Counted from the first letter of the stretch, positions 1 through 12,125 are shown. The stretch: DNA of 64,000 nucleotides from Heterohyrax brucei (GCA_028571685.1 CM053142.1:62955296-63019295), one strand, 5' to 3'. Notes: generated by a model not told the origin, from the sequence alone. A program made the numbers and translations.

Positions 1-190
1 CGTATCTCATTTCTTGTTCAGGTTGTTTCCTGTTTTCCTTTAGTAAGTTCAGCCAATGGTTTGTCAATTTTGCTGATCGTTTCAAAAAACCAGCTTTTGG
101 TCTTATCAGTAAGTATGTTGTGGTTCTGGTTTCATGCCCTACCATCTGTCAGTATTCTCTCCTTGCTTCCACCTTGGGTTCCCATTTTCT
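1..190 (-). mobile_element. L1 ORF2 fragment, antisense
   Basis: Reads as the reverse complement of L1 ORF2, with the phrase 'gccaatggtttgtcaatttt' that marks this part of many mammalian L1 copies. No open frame remains. It appears to be the left part of an older L1 that is interrupted at about 190 by a younger L1 3' end. It lies in a KDM5A intron, antisense to the gene. Confidence 0.6.
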
Positions 191-1195
191 TTTTTCTTTC
201 TTTTTAGTTGTATTTTAGATGAGGATTTATAGAACAAACTAATTTCTTACTAAACTGTTATTACACATACTGTTTTATGATATTGGTTTACAACCACACA
301 GCATGTCAACACTCTTCCCTTCTCTGCCTTGGATTCCTTATTACCAGCTTTCCTGTCCCCTCCTGCCTTCTAGTCCTTGCCCCCTGGATTGGCATGTCTC
401 TTTAGTCTCTTACTGTATTAGGGGGCTGTTCAATCTTTGGCTGAAAGGTGAACCTCAAGAGTAACTAACTTCCTTACTGAGCAGACAGGGCAACTCTCAG
501 GGTTTCTCCAGTCTGTCAGGCTGGCATGTCTGGTCTTTTTTTTTTGAGTTAGAATTTTGTTCTGCATTTTCTCCAGCTTTGTCCAGGGCACTCTGTTGTG
601 ATCCCAGATAGAGGAGTCAGTGATAGCCAGGGATCATCTAGTTGTACTGGACTCAGTCTGTTGGAGGCTTCTGTAGATGAGGTCCATTAGTGCTTTGGAC
701 TAAGGTTTCCCTTGTTTCTTTAGTTTGCGTAGTTCTTCCTTGCCCCCAAGGGCATAAGACCGGTGCAGGAACCTAGATGGCTTCTCATAGGCTTAAGATC
801 CCAGACACTACCTACGAGAGAAGAATGTAAAACATTTTGTTTATGAACTGTGTTATACCAGTTGAGCTCGATGTTCCCTGAAAGCAGGGTCCCCTCAGCC
901 CAGCAGTTCAGTCCCTCAGGGAGCTTACTTTGTGTAAGTTGTACTGGCTTCCCTAATAGTATGTACTGCTGTCTTACCTTTCTTCAAAGTTAGCACTTAC
1001 CTGTTGTATATTTATGGTTTTTCCATCCCCAAAGCAGAGATCGTTTCTTTTTAACATGTGAACCTTTTCGTGAGTTTTTCTAGTAATGATCTCATACAAT
1101 ATTTGCTCTTTTGTGATGGCCTTCTTTCACTCAGGATAATGCCCTCCAGTTTCCTTCATGTTATGACATCCAGTTTTGTCAGCACCGTTTGTTAA
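191..1195 (-). mobile_element. Afrotherian L1 3' end (3' UTR), antisense
   Basis: Begins with a T-rich tract (the antisense poly(A) side), then 'gaacaaactaatttcttact', a C-rich stretch and 'ctttggctgaaaggtgaacc'. It ends near 1195 with the usual antisense L1 terminal region ('tcactcaggataatgccctcc'). The same ordered blocks recur near 4896, 18905, 46310, 51335, 53325 and 54905, so this is a repeat family. It is a 5'-truncated, non-coding copy inserted into an older L1. Confidence 0.7.
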
Positions 1196-2960
1196 AAAGA
1201 CTATTTTTCTCATTTGATGAACTTTGGGCTGTTGTTGAAAGTCAGATGACCATAGGTGGATGGATGGATTTACGTCTCGGTTCTCTGTTCTGTTCTATCA
1301 GTCAGTGTATCTCTGTTCGTGCCACTACCAGGCATCTGTGTTTCTAAGGTGTGTCTCTTGTAAACAGTGTATTGATGGATCCTGTTTTTGAATCCATTCT
1401 GTCACTCTGTGTCTCTTTATGGGTATATTTAGACTATTTGCATTCAGTGTAATTATTGTGAGTTTACTGCTGTCATTTTGAGGTGCCTTGTTGGGGGTGG
1501 GTGGGCAGTGTTGATAGTTTCTTTGTTTTTCTTACTGTCCTGTGCTGAATTCAATTCCTTTGGTTTGTGGATTTGTTTTTGTAGAGACTTCATGTTCTCC
1601 TTCTTTATTTTGCTAAGTACGTTTATTAACTTTCTTTGTGGTTACTGTAATTTTTACCCTTATCTTCCGAGGTTTCAAACAGTCTGCTGTTACTCAGTAT
1701 TGCCTTGTCTTCCATTTTCGTATTAAGTTTTGTACCTGCACCAAAGCTTTATGGTTCCCTGTTGTCTTTCCTTTGGTTTTGGATAGTACTTGGGAGTTCA
1801 TTGCCTAGGCTGGTAGTTGGCTGGTACCATATTGCATCCTAGATTTTCAGACTCTGGTCTGATGTTGCACAGACCAAAGGACTACCGTGAATAATTCATG
1901 TAAGTTTGGTTTGGTTTGGTTTTTACCTTCTCCCTTCATTTCTGTTTATCTGGAAATGTCCTGATTTCATCATCATATTTGAATGAGAGTTTTGCAGGAT
2001 ATGTTATTCTCGGTTGGCAGTTTTTTTCTTTCAAGGATTTATATATATGTTTCACCTGTTTCCTTCTTGCCCATGTGGTGTCTGCAAAATAATCAGAGTT
2101 TAGTCTTACTGCTTTTTGTATGTGATTCTTTGTTTTTCTCAAGCTGCTGTCAGAATTTTTCCTCTGTCTTTGGTTTTAGCAAGTGTAATTATGATATGCC
2201 TTGGTGATTTTCTTTTGAGATCTGTCCTGTATGAGGTTCATTGAGCTTCTTGGATGATTAGCTTTTTACTTTTCGTGATGTTAGGGAAGTTTTCTGTCAG
2301 CAGTTCTTCAGCAATTCTGTGTTTTCTATCTTCTCCCCATATTTTGGAACTTTGAGCATGTGAACTTTTTGTTTTGATTGTATTCCACATAATTCTCAGG
2401 GTTTCTTCATTTTTCTTTGTCTTTTTCCTGAGTTTTCCTTAAGCAGAATTGTATTCAAGTGTTTGTCTTCAGTTTCTCTGATCTTGTGTTCAGTCATTTC
2501 AGAACTGCCTCAGCCCTTCTGTGACAGTATCGATTTCTGAAATATTATTTATCTTTTGAATTTCTAATTGTTATTTTTCAAAGATTTATAGTTGTGAATT
2601 TATTTTGACATTTTGTTCTTGTAATATTCTCCTGAATTTGTCTGTTTTTTCCTCTTTTTTATTTGCTTTTTGTTTCAACTCTTGAGTAGTCCCGAATAGT
2701 AAAGATTTAAATTTCCGGTCAAGTAATTCTAATGTCCTTTCTTGGAAAGTTATCTGGTGTGTTATTTTGGGTACCTACTGGTATCATTGTGACCTGTTTT
2801 TTACATGTTTTGATGTTGTCTGTTGTCTTTGGGCCATTTGGTGGGGTTTTTGTTTTTTTTTACTGTAAGTTTGTTTTGTCCTACTGTTTTGTTTTATTTG
2901 GTTATGTAACAACAGGTAGACTGTGTGTTCTTTGTAGTTTGCTCATCTGTGGTCACAGTG
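1196..2960 (-). mobile_element. Older L1 internal fragments, antisense
   Basis: AT- and T-rich sequence with recognisable antisense L1 pieces, such as 'gtgtctcttgtaaacagtgt' at about 1350 and 'gttttgcaggatatgttatt' at about 1990. Frames are broken throughout. The short open frames here are chance products of T-rich sequence. Subfamily is not assigned. Confidence 0.55.
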
Positions 2961-4450
2961 TTTTTCATCTCCTTGTCTATTGAGAGGGCCAGTTGCCTGT
3001 CTATGGTGCAGGAGAGCAGGTCCTGCTGAAGGGGAGGCCACTGGATGGATTGTTTGTGTCAGGCACTAGAGTTGATGGGTCAGGCCAATAATCAGTGCTG
3101 AGCAAGTTCCAGTAGCCCATGTCAGTGCTGTTTGGGGAAGTGATGTTCTTGCAGGTAGGCAGGAAGGAGTAGAGAGGCTGTCATGTGTGGAGCTAAGACA
3201 GGTATGGGAAAGAGAGCAGGGAGAGAGAAACAGGAGCCACAAACAAAAGACTGTTGAAGGAGCTTGCCATCGGAGTAGAGATGAGAGATGGAGAAATGGA
3301 GGGAAACAAAAAGATTAAAAAAAAAAAAAAGGAAAACAAGTAACTAGTTAAAAATCTGGAAAAGGAAAAGGAAGGAAAGGCCCCATGGGGTCCTACTGGT
3401 GCTGCTGCAAAGACCAGGGAGGCATCACCCAGGCTGAACAGGATAGCCTGACTAGAAGGGGTATACGTATCTCAACAGTGTAGGTATTCAGAAGATGGGA
3501 AAAGAAGGTAAGTGTAGAGAGTGAGAAATCTGTATGATGAAAATGAAGAAAGATGTGAGACAGAAAAGAAAAATAAGAAATACCTCCAGAATCTCACCGA
3601 TGCAGATCCCAAACTCGGGACGTGGGTCCTACCCATTCTGTACAACCCTACTAGAAGGGCCTCCCAAGCCACGATAAGATAAAGAAAACAGATAAAACAA
3701 AACACAACAAAGAAAACACAGTATTAAAAAACAGAAAGCCCACAACCTCCCCCTAGGGTTCCACCAGTGTGATGTTATGGACTAGGGGCATGAGTTCCCC
3801 AGTTAAATGGTGCTTCATAGCTTTTCAAGAAGAGGCAAAGCTGGCAGATGGAGCCAGGTGTTCAAGAGAAAGAAGGGGGAGGTGGGAGGCACAGAAGAAA
3901 CCAGAAGAAAGTGAAAAAAGCAACAGCAGCTACAGACAAATGGTACTCAGGGAGCCAGCCTGTTGGGGGTTGGGCGGGACAAAAATCCAGGCAGCCTGGA
4001 TAATGGAGTTATCTCCTGGCCAGGAGACTGCAGCCAGCAGGAGGCAGAGGAAGCTGAGGGGCTGTGGGTAAGGTGAGGTTAGGAAAGCCTGTAGCTGGTT
4101 ACCAAGTGATCTGTGATCTGTGTCCTGCTGGGATCCCCTGAAGGTGTTTCCACATACACCGCACACTCCCTTGGCCAGTCTCCCTTGGCCAATGTGGGTG
4201 GGATGAATCCAGGTGGCACTGCTAAGCCAGTAAAGCAGCTAGCTAGGAGACGTTCAGATGAGCAGCAGGGAAGAAGATGGATATTGTGAAAGTGTATATC
4301 ACTAGTTACCAAGTGTCTTGTCTTTTGCTGAGATTTCTGCAAGTCTGCTTTCCCATGTTCCTTGTCAGCCAGTCTCCAGTAGGAGTACAAGATGGTAAAT
4401 CTGTGCCAGGTTAGCTGATCCTGTATCTCTCCTTGCTCTCTATTTTCCAT
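2961..4450 (-). mobile_element. Probable L1 5' region, antisense
   Basis: Base composition changes from T-rich to purine-rich and GC-richer, as expected for an antisense L1 5' UTR continuing the element to the left. It holds an A-run at 3317 and short internal duplications, for example two copies of 'cccttggcca' at 4168-4194 and two 'gttaccaagtg' at about 4100 and 4305. The longest frame on the minus strand (4079-4453, 124 codons) has no recognisable domain. The assignment is by context; part of it could be another repeat. Confidence 0.4.
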
Positions 4451-4895
4451 CACTTTCTCAATTTATTCGGTAGTTGGCTGAGTTCTTTGTTGCTTCATTT
4501 GACACTTCAAGTTCCAGGCTTGATGTTTATATATTTTACTTAGGTTTTCAGGTCTTTTCTGTGGAGGAATAGGGTAGTGTTTCTGTTTGTGGTGCTGTGT
4601 TGGCCAGAAATCCCAACACTGTTTCTGAGAGCTGTGGAAACAGTAGTGAAAAAGACACAGAAGGTCACTGCTGTCATAGAACTAACATTCTAGTAGAAAG
4701 AGACAAGTGAATAAATGAATGAATGCATGAACTTCAGATGATTAATGTCATTAATAAAATAAAATTGGTGAAGAAGCAAATGAAGGAGTTTATGGAGTGA
4801 GCACTAGATAAAATGTTCCCGTTTTAAACTCCTGTCCCTTATCTTTGTGAAGCATCCTTAATATTCTTAAATTTTTTGCCTACATAGACCATTTT
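4451..4895. other. Intronic stretch without a gene
   Basis: No exon signal or RNA gene seen. Around 4660-4720 there is a phrase typical of ancient dispersed mammalian repeats ('gaactaacattctagtagaa' followed by a 'gaatgaatgaatg'-like run). Otherwise unassigned intron. Confidence 0.5.
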
Positions 4896-5937
4896 ATGTA
4901 TTTATTTTTATTGTGATTTAGGTAAAAGTTTACAGAGCAAATTCGGTTCTCATTAAAAAATTTACGCACAGATTATTTCATGGCATTGGCTACAATCGCA
5001 CATTTTCCCAGTGCTGTCTCTCTTTCCTCTGAGTTCACTGTGTCCATTCATCCACTTTTCCTGTCCCCTCCTGCCTTCATATCTTTGTTCTGTGCACATA
5101 TTGTCAATTTGATATTTGATTGATCTGTGAAGCATGTTCTTCATACTGTTATCTCATAGGCCTGCCTAATCTTTGGCTGAAAGGTGAACTTCATAAGTCA
5201 CTAGAAGGAAAGTACTTGGAAAGGTGTCCTGGAGCCATAGTCTCGATGGTTCCTCCAGCTTTTATCAGACCAGTAAATCTGGTCTTTTATGATAATGTTG
5301 ATAATCTGTGTTCCATTTTTTTCAGTCTCTTCCCAGGAACTTCTGTTGTAATCCCTGTCAGAACAAGTTTATAGTAGTAGCTGTACACCGTCTAGTTTTC
5401 TGTTCTTGGGGTCATGCAGGCTGTGGTTCATGTTGTTCATTAGTCCTTTGGACTAATTGTTCCTTTGGGTCTTGAATATTTTTCCCTCTCCTTTGCTCGT
5501 GACTGGAAGAGACTGGTAGTTGTATGTTACTTAGATAGCCACCTAAAAGCTTTTAAGACCTCAGATTTTGCTCATCACAGTAGTGTGTGTGGAACATTGT
5601 CTTTAAGAACTGTGTTGTGCCAGTTGACACAGATGTCGCCCAGTCTGTAGTCCGTTCTTGCCTTTGAGCCTTGGAACTTCATTCTATGAACTGTTTAGTT
5701 AGAGCTCAGATGTTCCTCTGGCAATAGAGCCACTGTGTGCTCTATTGTCTGTTTAAATAAGTGAGGAGCACCTACAGTCATATGTTTAGAAATTTCCATC
5801 ACCAAACCTGTATCTGTCAACAGCTGTCCTCTCCTATTCCCTCTTACCTCCTTGTAGAGCTATCTGTGTATCAACTGATAGATTACTGTTTGTTGATTCT
5901 ATTGTTGCAGGATTGTCTGTACTGTAGTAGTTACAGG

Positions 5938-6101
5938 AAACTCTGGTGGTGTATAGGTTAAATACTGGATCTGTTAATCATAAAAATTGGCAGTTTGAAT
6001 CTATCAGGTGTTCCTTGGAAACTGGAGCAGTTCTGCTCTGTCGTCTATGGTCACTGTGAGTCAGAATAGACTCAACAGCAGTGGGTTTGGTTTGGTTTGG
6101 T
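5938..6101 (+). mobile_element. AfroSINE (tRNA-derived SINE)
   Basis: Shows the family signature: a tRNA-like head with a degenerate B-box ('ggcagtttgaatctatcagg'), a central 'ctccttggaaact'-like block, then 'gtcactgtgagtcagaatag' and a (GGTTT)n tail. It sits 20 bases from an opposite-strand copy. Confidence 0.85.
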
Positions 6102-6121
6102 TTACAACAGTTTCCATGTAA

Positions 6122-6297
6122 ATCAAGCCAAACCAAACCTGTTGCTTGGAGTTGATCTTGATGCATACAACCCTATTGGACAGAATTGAACAGCCCCATC
6201 GAGTTTCAAGGAGCAGGCTGGTGGATTCGAAGTATAGACCTTTTGGTTAGCAGCTGTAGCTTCTCATAGTTCTTGAGCATTGTGCTACCAAGGCTCT
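6122..6297 (-). mobile_element. AfroSINE, minus strand
   Basis: Reverse complement of the AfroSINE: 'aaaccaaacc' tail, 'gacagaattgaacagcccca', 'ccttttggttagcagctgta', ending in 'accaaggctct'. With the copy at 5938-6101 it forms an inverted pair able to fold into a long hairpin in the pre-mRNA. Confidence 0.85.
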
Positions 6298-9013
6298 AGT
6301 AGTTATTGTAGTTGCCCTTTATTCCTGCATTCTTTTCAGTGTCCTCTCTTGTCTTCGTCATGTTGTGCTGACTTTTCACATGTTGTGTATTGCTTTTCCC
6401 TTTGCTAATATTAAATTCATGTTTCCTATCTCTTTGGTAGTTTTTCCTGCCTTCCCCACCCATCTCTGGTAACTATCAGATAATCTTTTTTTTCGTCCCT
6501 GTTTGTAAACCTTTGTTGTCACATTATAAAGTAGTCTTATACAATATTTGTCTTTTTTTAGGGTGACTTACTTCACTCAGGATAATGTCCTCCAGATTTG
6601 TCCATGTTGTGGGGTATTTTGTGGATTCATTATTATTATTTATTGTTGCATAGTATTCTGTTGTGTGTATGTACCACAGTTTGTTAACCTGTCCCTCTGT
6701 TGATGGACACATAGGTTGCTTCCACCTCTGCTATTGTGAATGATGCTTCAGTGAACTTGGGTGTGCATGTGTGTAGTCATGTCACAGCTCTTACTTTTTT
6801 TTTTTCATTGTTTTAAATTTAATATGACTGAGTCAAAATGTACATTCCCATATAAATTTACATGCCCACCTATATGCAAATTCCACTGCTCTCCCTGCCC
6901 AGTGACAGCACGCTATTCCTTTCTGCTCCATCCATGTCTCATCCTCCCAACAGTCTCCTTTCCCCTCCTCTCCACCCACTCTCCTTCCTCCAGCCAGAGG
7001 TCAGCAGGATGATATTCTATAGATGTATAGAACCGTAAAGTGCATCCAGTATATGGTCACTCTGCATCGTGAAGTCCAATCCCTTTGTGTCCGAAGAGTG
7101 GACCTTCATTATGATTTATGGGCAAGGGCAGCATCAGGGCCGGGGGCCATGCTCCCAGGGGAACCCCGAAACCGCTGGACCATCAATTGAGGTCTTTTAG
7201 CGGAGATCTCAGGGTGCACCCCTTTTTATTCTTGTGTTGCCAGTGAGACTCAACTTAGTGAGCTCCATTGCCACTATCACTGGTGGTGGCCAGGCACCAT
7301 CAGTTCTTCCGGTCCCAAGTCAGTGTAGGCACCGACTCATGTGGGTCTATCTTCTGGGTTGTCTTCACCCCATGTCATTTTGGTCCTCAGTGAGCATCCG
7401 TTCCTGCTGAGTTGGGACCATTTGCTGTGCCCTTGGATGGCAGCTTGACAGCTTTTAAGACCCCAGACGCCACTCACCAATGTGGGGTGCAGAGAGCCCT
7501 CTTAGCAAAACGCTGGTTGTGCCAATTGACCTCGATTTCGCCTGAGAGCGTGGTCCCCTGCCCCCTGCCCCAGCTACTCTATCCTTGCAGTATTGGGTTA
7601 AGATGGAAGGAGTATTCAAGTTATGCTCAAGTCCACTTAATATTGTTCTTGTTTCTAATGTGTGCTATCACCAATTTCACCCAGCCAAATTTCTACTATC
7701 TCATCTAAACCCTCCCCCCCTCGCCCTCCCTCCCTCCCCACCCTTGCAGCTCTCAGAGTCTTATCTTCTATACACAAGTCTGTTTTTGAGATCTTATCTT
7801 ACAATATTTGTTCTTTTGTCACTGACTATGTTCACTCAACATGTCTTCCAGTTGAAACCAGGTTAGGAGATGTTTCCTGGAATCATCGTTATTCTTTATC
7901 ATTGCGTAGTGCTCCATTGAGTATATATACCATAGTTTACCTATCCATTCTTCTGTTGTTGGGCATCTGGGTTGATTCCATCTTTTTGCTATCGTGGACT
8001 GTGCTGTGATAAACATTCTTGTGACAACTCTTACTTCTTTAGAGCATGTATCCTAGGAGTAAGATTACTAGCTCATGTGGTGTGTCTATTTCTAGCTTTT
8101 GAGGAAGCACCATAGTTTTCCATGATGGTTTGTACCATTTTACAGTAGTGCCAGAATTGGGTAAGAGTTCTCATCTCCCCACATCCTTGCCAAAATTTGT
8201 TACTTTCTGTTGTTTTGATAATTGCTAGTAGTGTTGGATGAAATGGTATCTCATTGTGGTTTTGATTTGCATCTAATTGCTAATGATCACAAATACTTCT
8301 TCACATGTTTGTTAGTGTCCTGAAAGTCTTTTTTTGGTGAAGTGTCTGTTCATTTCCTTTGCTTGTTTTTAAAGTGGATTATTTGTCTTTTTGTTGTTGT
8401 TGAGGGGTTGAAGTTTTCTGTAAATTGTAGAAATTAGACCCTGATTAGATATGTCATAGCTAAAATCTTTCCCCCAGTTGGTAAGTTTGGTTCTCTTGTT
8501 ACTCTTTGGAGAAGTCTTTTGTTAAGCATAAATGTTTAATTTTTAGGAGGTCTCATTTACCTAGTTCATTTTTTGCTGTGTGTGCGTATTTAGTTATGCT
8601 TGGCAATTTTTGCCATATATTAGAACCCTTAGTGTTGACCCTGATTTTACCCCATGACCTTCATAGTTTTGGGCTTCATATTTAGGTCTTTGATCCTTGA
8701 TCCATTATGAGTTTTTTTGTACATTACGAGGTATGGATCCTGTTACATTTTTCTACAACTAGATATCCAATTTTGCCAGAATTATTTGATGAAGAGATTG
8801 TCTCCATCATTCAGTAACTTTTGATCCTTTGTCGGAGATCTGTGTCTGGGCTCTTGATTCTGTTCCATTGGTTTTATGTCTGTTGTCTTAGTACCAGGCT
8901 GTTTGACTGCCATGGCTGTGTAATAGGTTCCAAGATCAGGTAGTGTGAGACCTCCTACCCTGTTCTTTTTTTAATAAGTCTTAATTTATTCGGACCTCCT
9001 TCCCTTTCGTATT

Positions 9014-9178
9014 GGAAACTTTCATTGTCTAATGGTTAAGTGCTATGGCTGCTAAACAAAAGGTCAGCAGTTTGAATCCACCATGTGCTATTTGGAAACT
9101 ATGGGACAGTTTTACCCTGTCTTTCAGGGTTGCTGTGAGTTGAAATCAACGCAAACGCAGTGAGCTTGATTTTTTGTT
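9014..9178 (+). mobile_element. AfroSINE inside the L1
   Basis: Head 'aatggttaagtgctatggct', then 'aaaggtcagcagtttgaatc', 'tatttggaaactatgggaca' and 'ggttgctgtgagttgaaatc'. It interrupts antisense L1 ORF2, which resumes after about 9235, so the SINE is younger than the L1. Confidence 0.85.
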
Positions 9179-9187
9179 TTTCCTTTC

Positions 9188-9232
9188 ATATAAAGTGCCA
9201 TGAGTCGGATCCAACTCAACGGCACTTGGCTT
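9188..9232 (+). mobile_element. AfroSINE tail fragment
   Basis: A second, separate tail follows the full copy: 'gccatgagtcggatccaact' then 'caacggcacttgg'. This could be a nested second insertion or a tail duplication. Confidence 0.6.
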
Positions 9233-10735
9233 CATATAAAGTTAGTAATTAGTTTTTCCGTCTCAGTGAAGAACGCCATTGGGATTAGGATTGGGATTGA
9301 ATTGTATCTGTGTATCACTTTGGGTGGTATTGATATTTTTGTAATTTAAATCTTCCTGTCCAAGAGCATAGTACATTTTTCTTGCAGTAGTATTTTGTAC
9401 TCTTTTTTGTATAAATCTTTTACATCCCAGGTTAGATTTATTCCTAAGCGTTTTGTGTGTTTGGGGGGCTGTTATAAGTGGTATTGTTTTCTTGATTTCC
9501 TCATAGTTTTCTTGATGAAGAGGAAAACAGCAGATTTTCCATGTTGTGTCCTCTTGACTTTGCTGAATGCTCCTGTTAGTTGCAATAGCTTCCTTGTGGA
9601 ATTCTTAGCATTTTCATGTCGTCTGTGAATAGGGATAGTTTTTTTTTCCTTCCTTACAATTGTGAATGTCCTTTATTTCCTTTTCTTGCTGTGTTGCTCT
9701 TAGTAGGTCTTCCAACACAGTGTTGAATAAGAGTGGTGATAAAGGATATTCTTGTCAGTTTCCCATTCATAAAGAGACTGCTTTTAAATTCTCTCCATTG
9801 AGCATAATGTTGGCTTTTGGTCTTCTAGAAATTCCCTTTATTATGTTGAGAAATTTCCTTTCTACTCCTGTTCTGCTGAGAATTTTTATTAGGAATGAGT
9901 GCTTGAGTTTATCAAATACTTTTTCTGCACTGGGTATGATTATGTGATTTTTTTTTTGTCTGTTTTATTTATATGGTGGCTTACATTGATTGACTTCTAA
10001 TGTTAAACCACCCTTGCATACCTGGTATAAATCCTGCTTGGTTATAATGTATTATTTCTTTTGATATACTGTTTGATATGATGTCTTGTGTTGTCTTGAA
10101 TTTTGTTAAGAATTTTTGCATTTGTATTCATGCAGGATAGTGGTCTATAATTTTCTTTTTTAGTGGTGTCCTTACCTAGTTTTGATATTATTAGGGTTAT
10201 GCTGGCTTTATAGAGTGAGTTTGGGAGTATTCCTTCATTTTCTGTGTTTTGGAATAGTTTGAATAGAATTGGTGTTAACTATTCTATCAATGTTTGGTAG
10301 AATTCTCAAGTGAAGCTCTCTGGATCTGGCCTTTTTGTTGTTGGGAGTTTTTATTTGGTGACTCCTTCAATTTCTTCTTTGTTATTAGTCTATTGAAATT
10401 TTCTGTGTTAGTTTGTGTTAGTTGAGGTAGATTGTGTGTTTCTAGAAATTGGTCAATTTCATCTAGATTTTCAAGTTTTTCTTTGAGTACAGTTTTCATT
10501 GTATTCTGTTACTTTCCTTTTTATTTTGATTAGTTTTGTTGTAATGTCACCCATCTAATTTCTTATTTGGATTGTTTGCATTTTCTTCTCTTTTTCTTTT
10601 GTCAGGTTAGCCAGTGGCTTGTCAGTTGCTTTAATTCTTTCAAAAAGGAAAGGTGGACTTTGGGAATGAATGTCTTCAATTCTCAATTAGCAGGGTGTCT
10701 GTGGGCCTTAGTTTCTGTCAGACCAGTAAGGTGGG

Positions 10736-10738
<3 letters not shown>

Positions 10739-10792
<54 letters not shown>
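10739..10792. repeat. (TG)27 microsatellite
   Basis: Uninterrupted TG dinucleotides for 54 bases inside the L1 3' UTR. Its purity suggests recent expansion and probable length polymorphism. It also creates a false open frame with a Cys-Val run. Confidence 0.97.
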
Positions 10793-10795
<3 letters not shown>

Positions 10796-11580
10796 TCAGT
10801 TTTGTTCTACATTTTTCTCCCACTCTGTCTGGAACCCTATATGGTGATTCCTACAGAGCAACTGGTGGTAGTAGCCCAACACCTTATAGTTCTTCTGGGC
10901 TCAGGATGGTGGAGGCTGTGGTTCATAAGGTGCATTAGTCCTGTGGACTAATTTTCCTTAGGCCTTTCATTTTTCTCATTCTCCTGAACATTCCAGGACC
11001 AATAGATGTATCTTAGATGGCTACTCACAAGATGTTAGGACCCTAGATGCTACTCATCAAATTAAGATATGGAACATTTTCTTAATTGACTGAGATATCC
11101 CTCAAGACCATGATCTCCAGCTCTTTGCTCTAGTAACTCATTCCCTTAAGGTTGTTTGAATATGTCTAGGAAGCTTTTGTAGTTTTTGCCTTGGTCAAGT
11201 TGTGCTGACTTCCCATATATTGTGTGTTGTGTGTCCCTTTACCAAAGTTAAGGGAACTACCTAATTAGTGATTTTCCCTCCCAGTCTCTCCACACCCTCC
11301 TAACCATCAAAGATGTTTTTTTCTCTGTGTGTAAACTTTTTGTTGAATTTTTATAATGGTAGTCTCGTACAGTGTTTGCCCTTTAGTGATACTTATTTCT
11401 CAGCATAATGCCCTCCATGTTGTCAGATGTATCACTGATTCATCTTTGTTCTTGTGTACATATAATTTGTATATTCATATGGTCACAGACACTTAAGTTG
11501 TTTTCATCTTTTTTCTGTTGTGAATAGTGCTACGGTAAACTGGGATGTGCATATGTGTGTGAGGGCTCGTATTTTTCTTG

Positions 11581-12125
11581 TGTATATTCTTAGGCTAGGT
11601 TTTCTAGGGAAGCAAAACCAGTAATACATATATGTAAAAGGGTAGATTTACATGTAAAGGAAACAATTCATGCAGTTGTAGAAGTGGAACGTCCCAGTCC
11701 TGGTACAAGCCTCACGTGGTCAGACGACTTAGTGAACCCAAGGTCAGACGGTGACAGACCAGAGTTCTAGATCACCAGCTGTGTAGGTCAGTGGATCCCA
11801 AGCTGGTGGCAAAGACTGCAGGGTCTCTGCTGACTCGTGGAGCTGTAGAGGCCTGTGAACCCAGTATCAGCAGGCAGGTCAGAGAATAGGACTCTCACTT
11901 GCTGGCTGTAAGGGTTGATGAATCCAACAGCTGCTAGTTCAGGTCCAGGAACCAGACATAAAAGAGAGCTGGAGCTGCTGGCAACTTAAGCAGACAGGAA
12001 GTAGGTGGTGGAAGGCAGAGAGATGAGAGCTGAGGGGAGGGAAGCCACCACTGGCCCCGCCACTGCCACTTGATACAGCAGTCAAACATGGAGTTGCCAA
12101 GTTGACACAGTCTTGACCACCACAG
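11581..12125. mobile_element. LTR-like insertion, family unassigned
   Basis: About 545 bases of GC-richer sequence, bounded by TG at the left and CA at the right, lying between two L1 parts that would otherwise be continuous. The beginning ('ggttttctagggaagcaaaa') resembles the start of common mammalian LTR or MaLR-type repeats. No coding capacity. The exact left border is uncertain because L1 has a similar word at the junction. A solo LTR is the simplest reading. Confidence 0.45.

Larger units (their letters stand above)
4896..6790 (-). mobile_element. Afrotherian L1 3' end, antisense, split by two AfroSINEs
   Basis: Starts with 'gatttaggtaaaagtttaca' and follows the same block order as the copy at 191-1195: C-rich stretch, 'ctttggctgaaaggtgaact', 'ccagtaaatctggtctttta'. 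After the AfroSINE pair at 5938-6297 the L1 resumes ('catgttgtgctgacttttca') and ends with 'gttgatggacacataggttg'. Orientation is antisense to KDM5A. Coding sequence is limited to degenerate ORF2 C-terminal remnants. Confidence 0.7.
6791..10640 (-). mobile_element. L1 with alternative 3' UTR type plus most of ORF2, antisense
   Basis: From a T-run at 6796 the sequence begins with a 3' UTR block unlike that of the other L1 copies here ('tatgactgagtcaaaatgta' to about 7430). It converges on the common L1 block at 'gcttttaagaccccagacgc' (about 7446). From about 8040 it reads as antisense ORF2 C-terminus and 3' flank, and 9240-10640 is antisense ORF2 reverse transcriptase region. The minus-strand frame 10287-10499 keeps an ORF2-like stretch (KLENLDEIDQFL). 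Many stops and frameshifts: a dead copy. An AfroSINE inserted near 9014 splits it. Confidence 0.7.

Noticed and set aside
4079..4453. 124-codon minus-strand frame with Cys and Pro residues
   Set aside because: Falls in probable antisense L1 5' region, has no domain, and other frames are open over the same bases.
5938..6101. Functional tRNA gene
   Set aside because: The B-box-like word belongs to the tRNA-derived head of AfroSINE. No cloverleaf or matching acceptor stem can be drawn.
10567..10951. Open frames with a long Cys-Val repeat
   Set aside because: Produced by the (TG)27 microsatellite inside an antisense L1 3' UTR.
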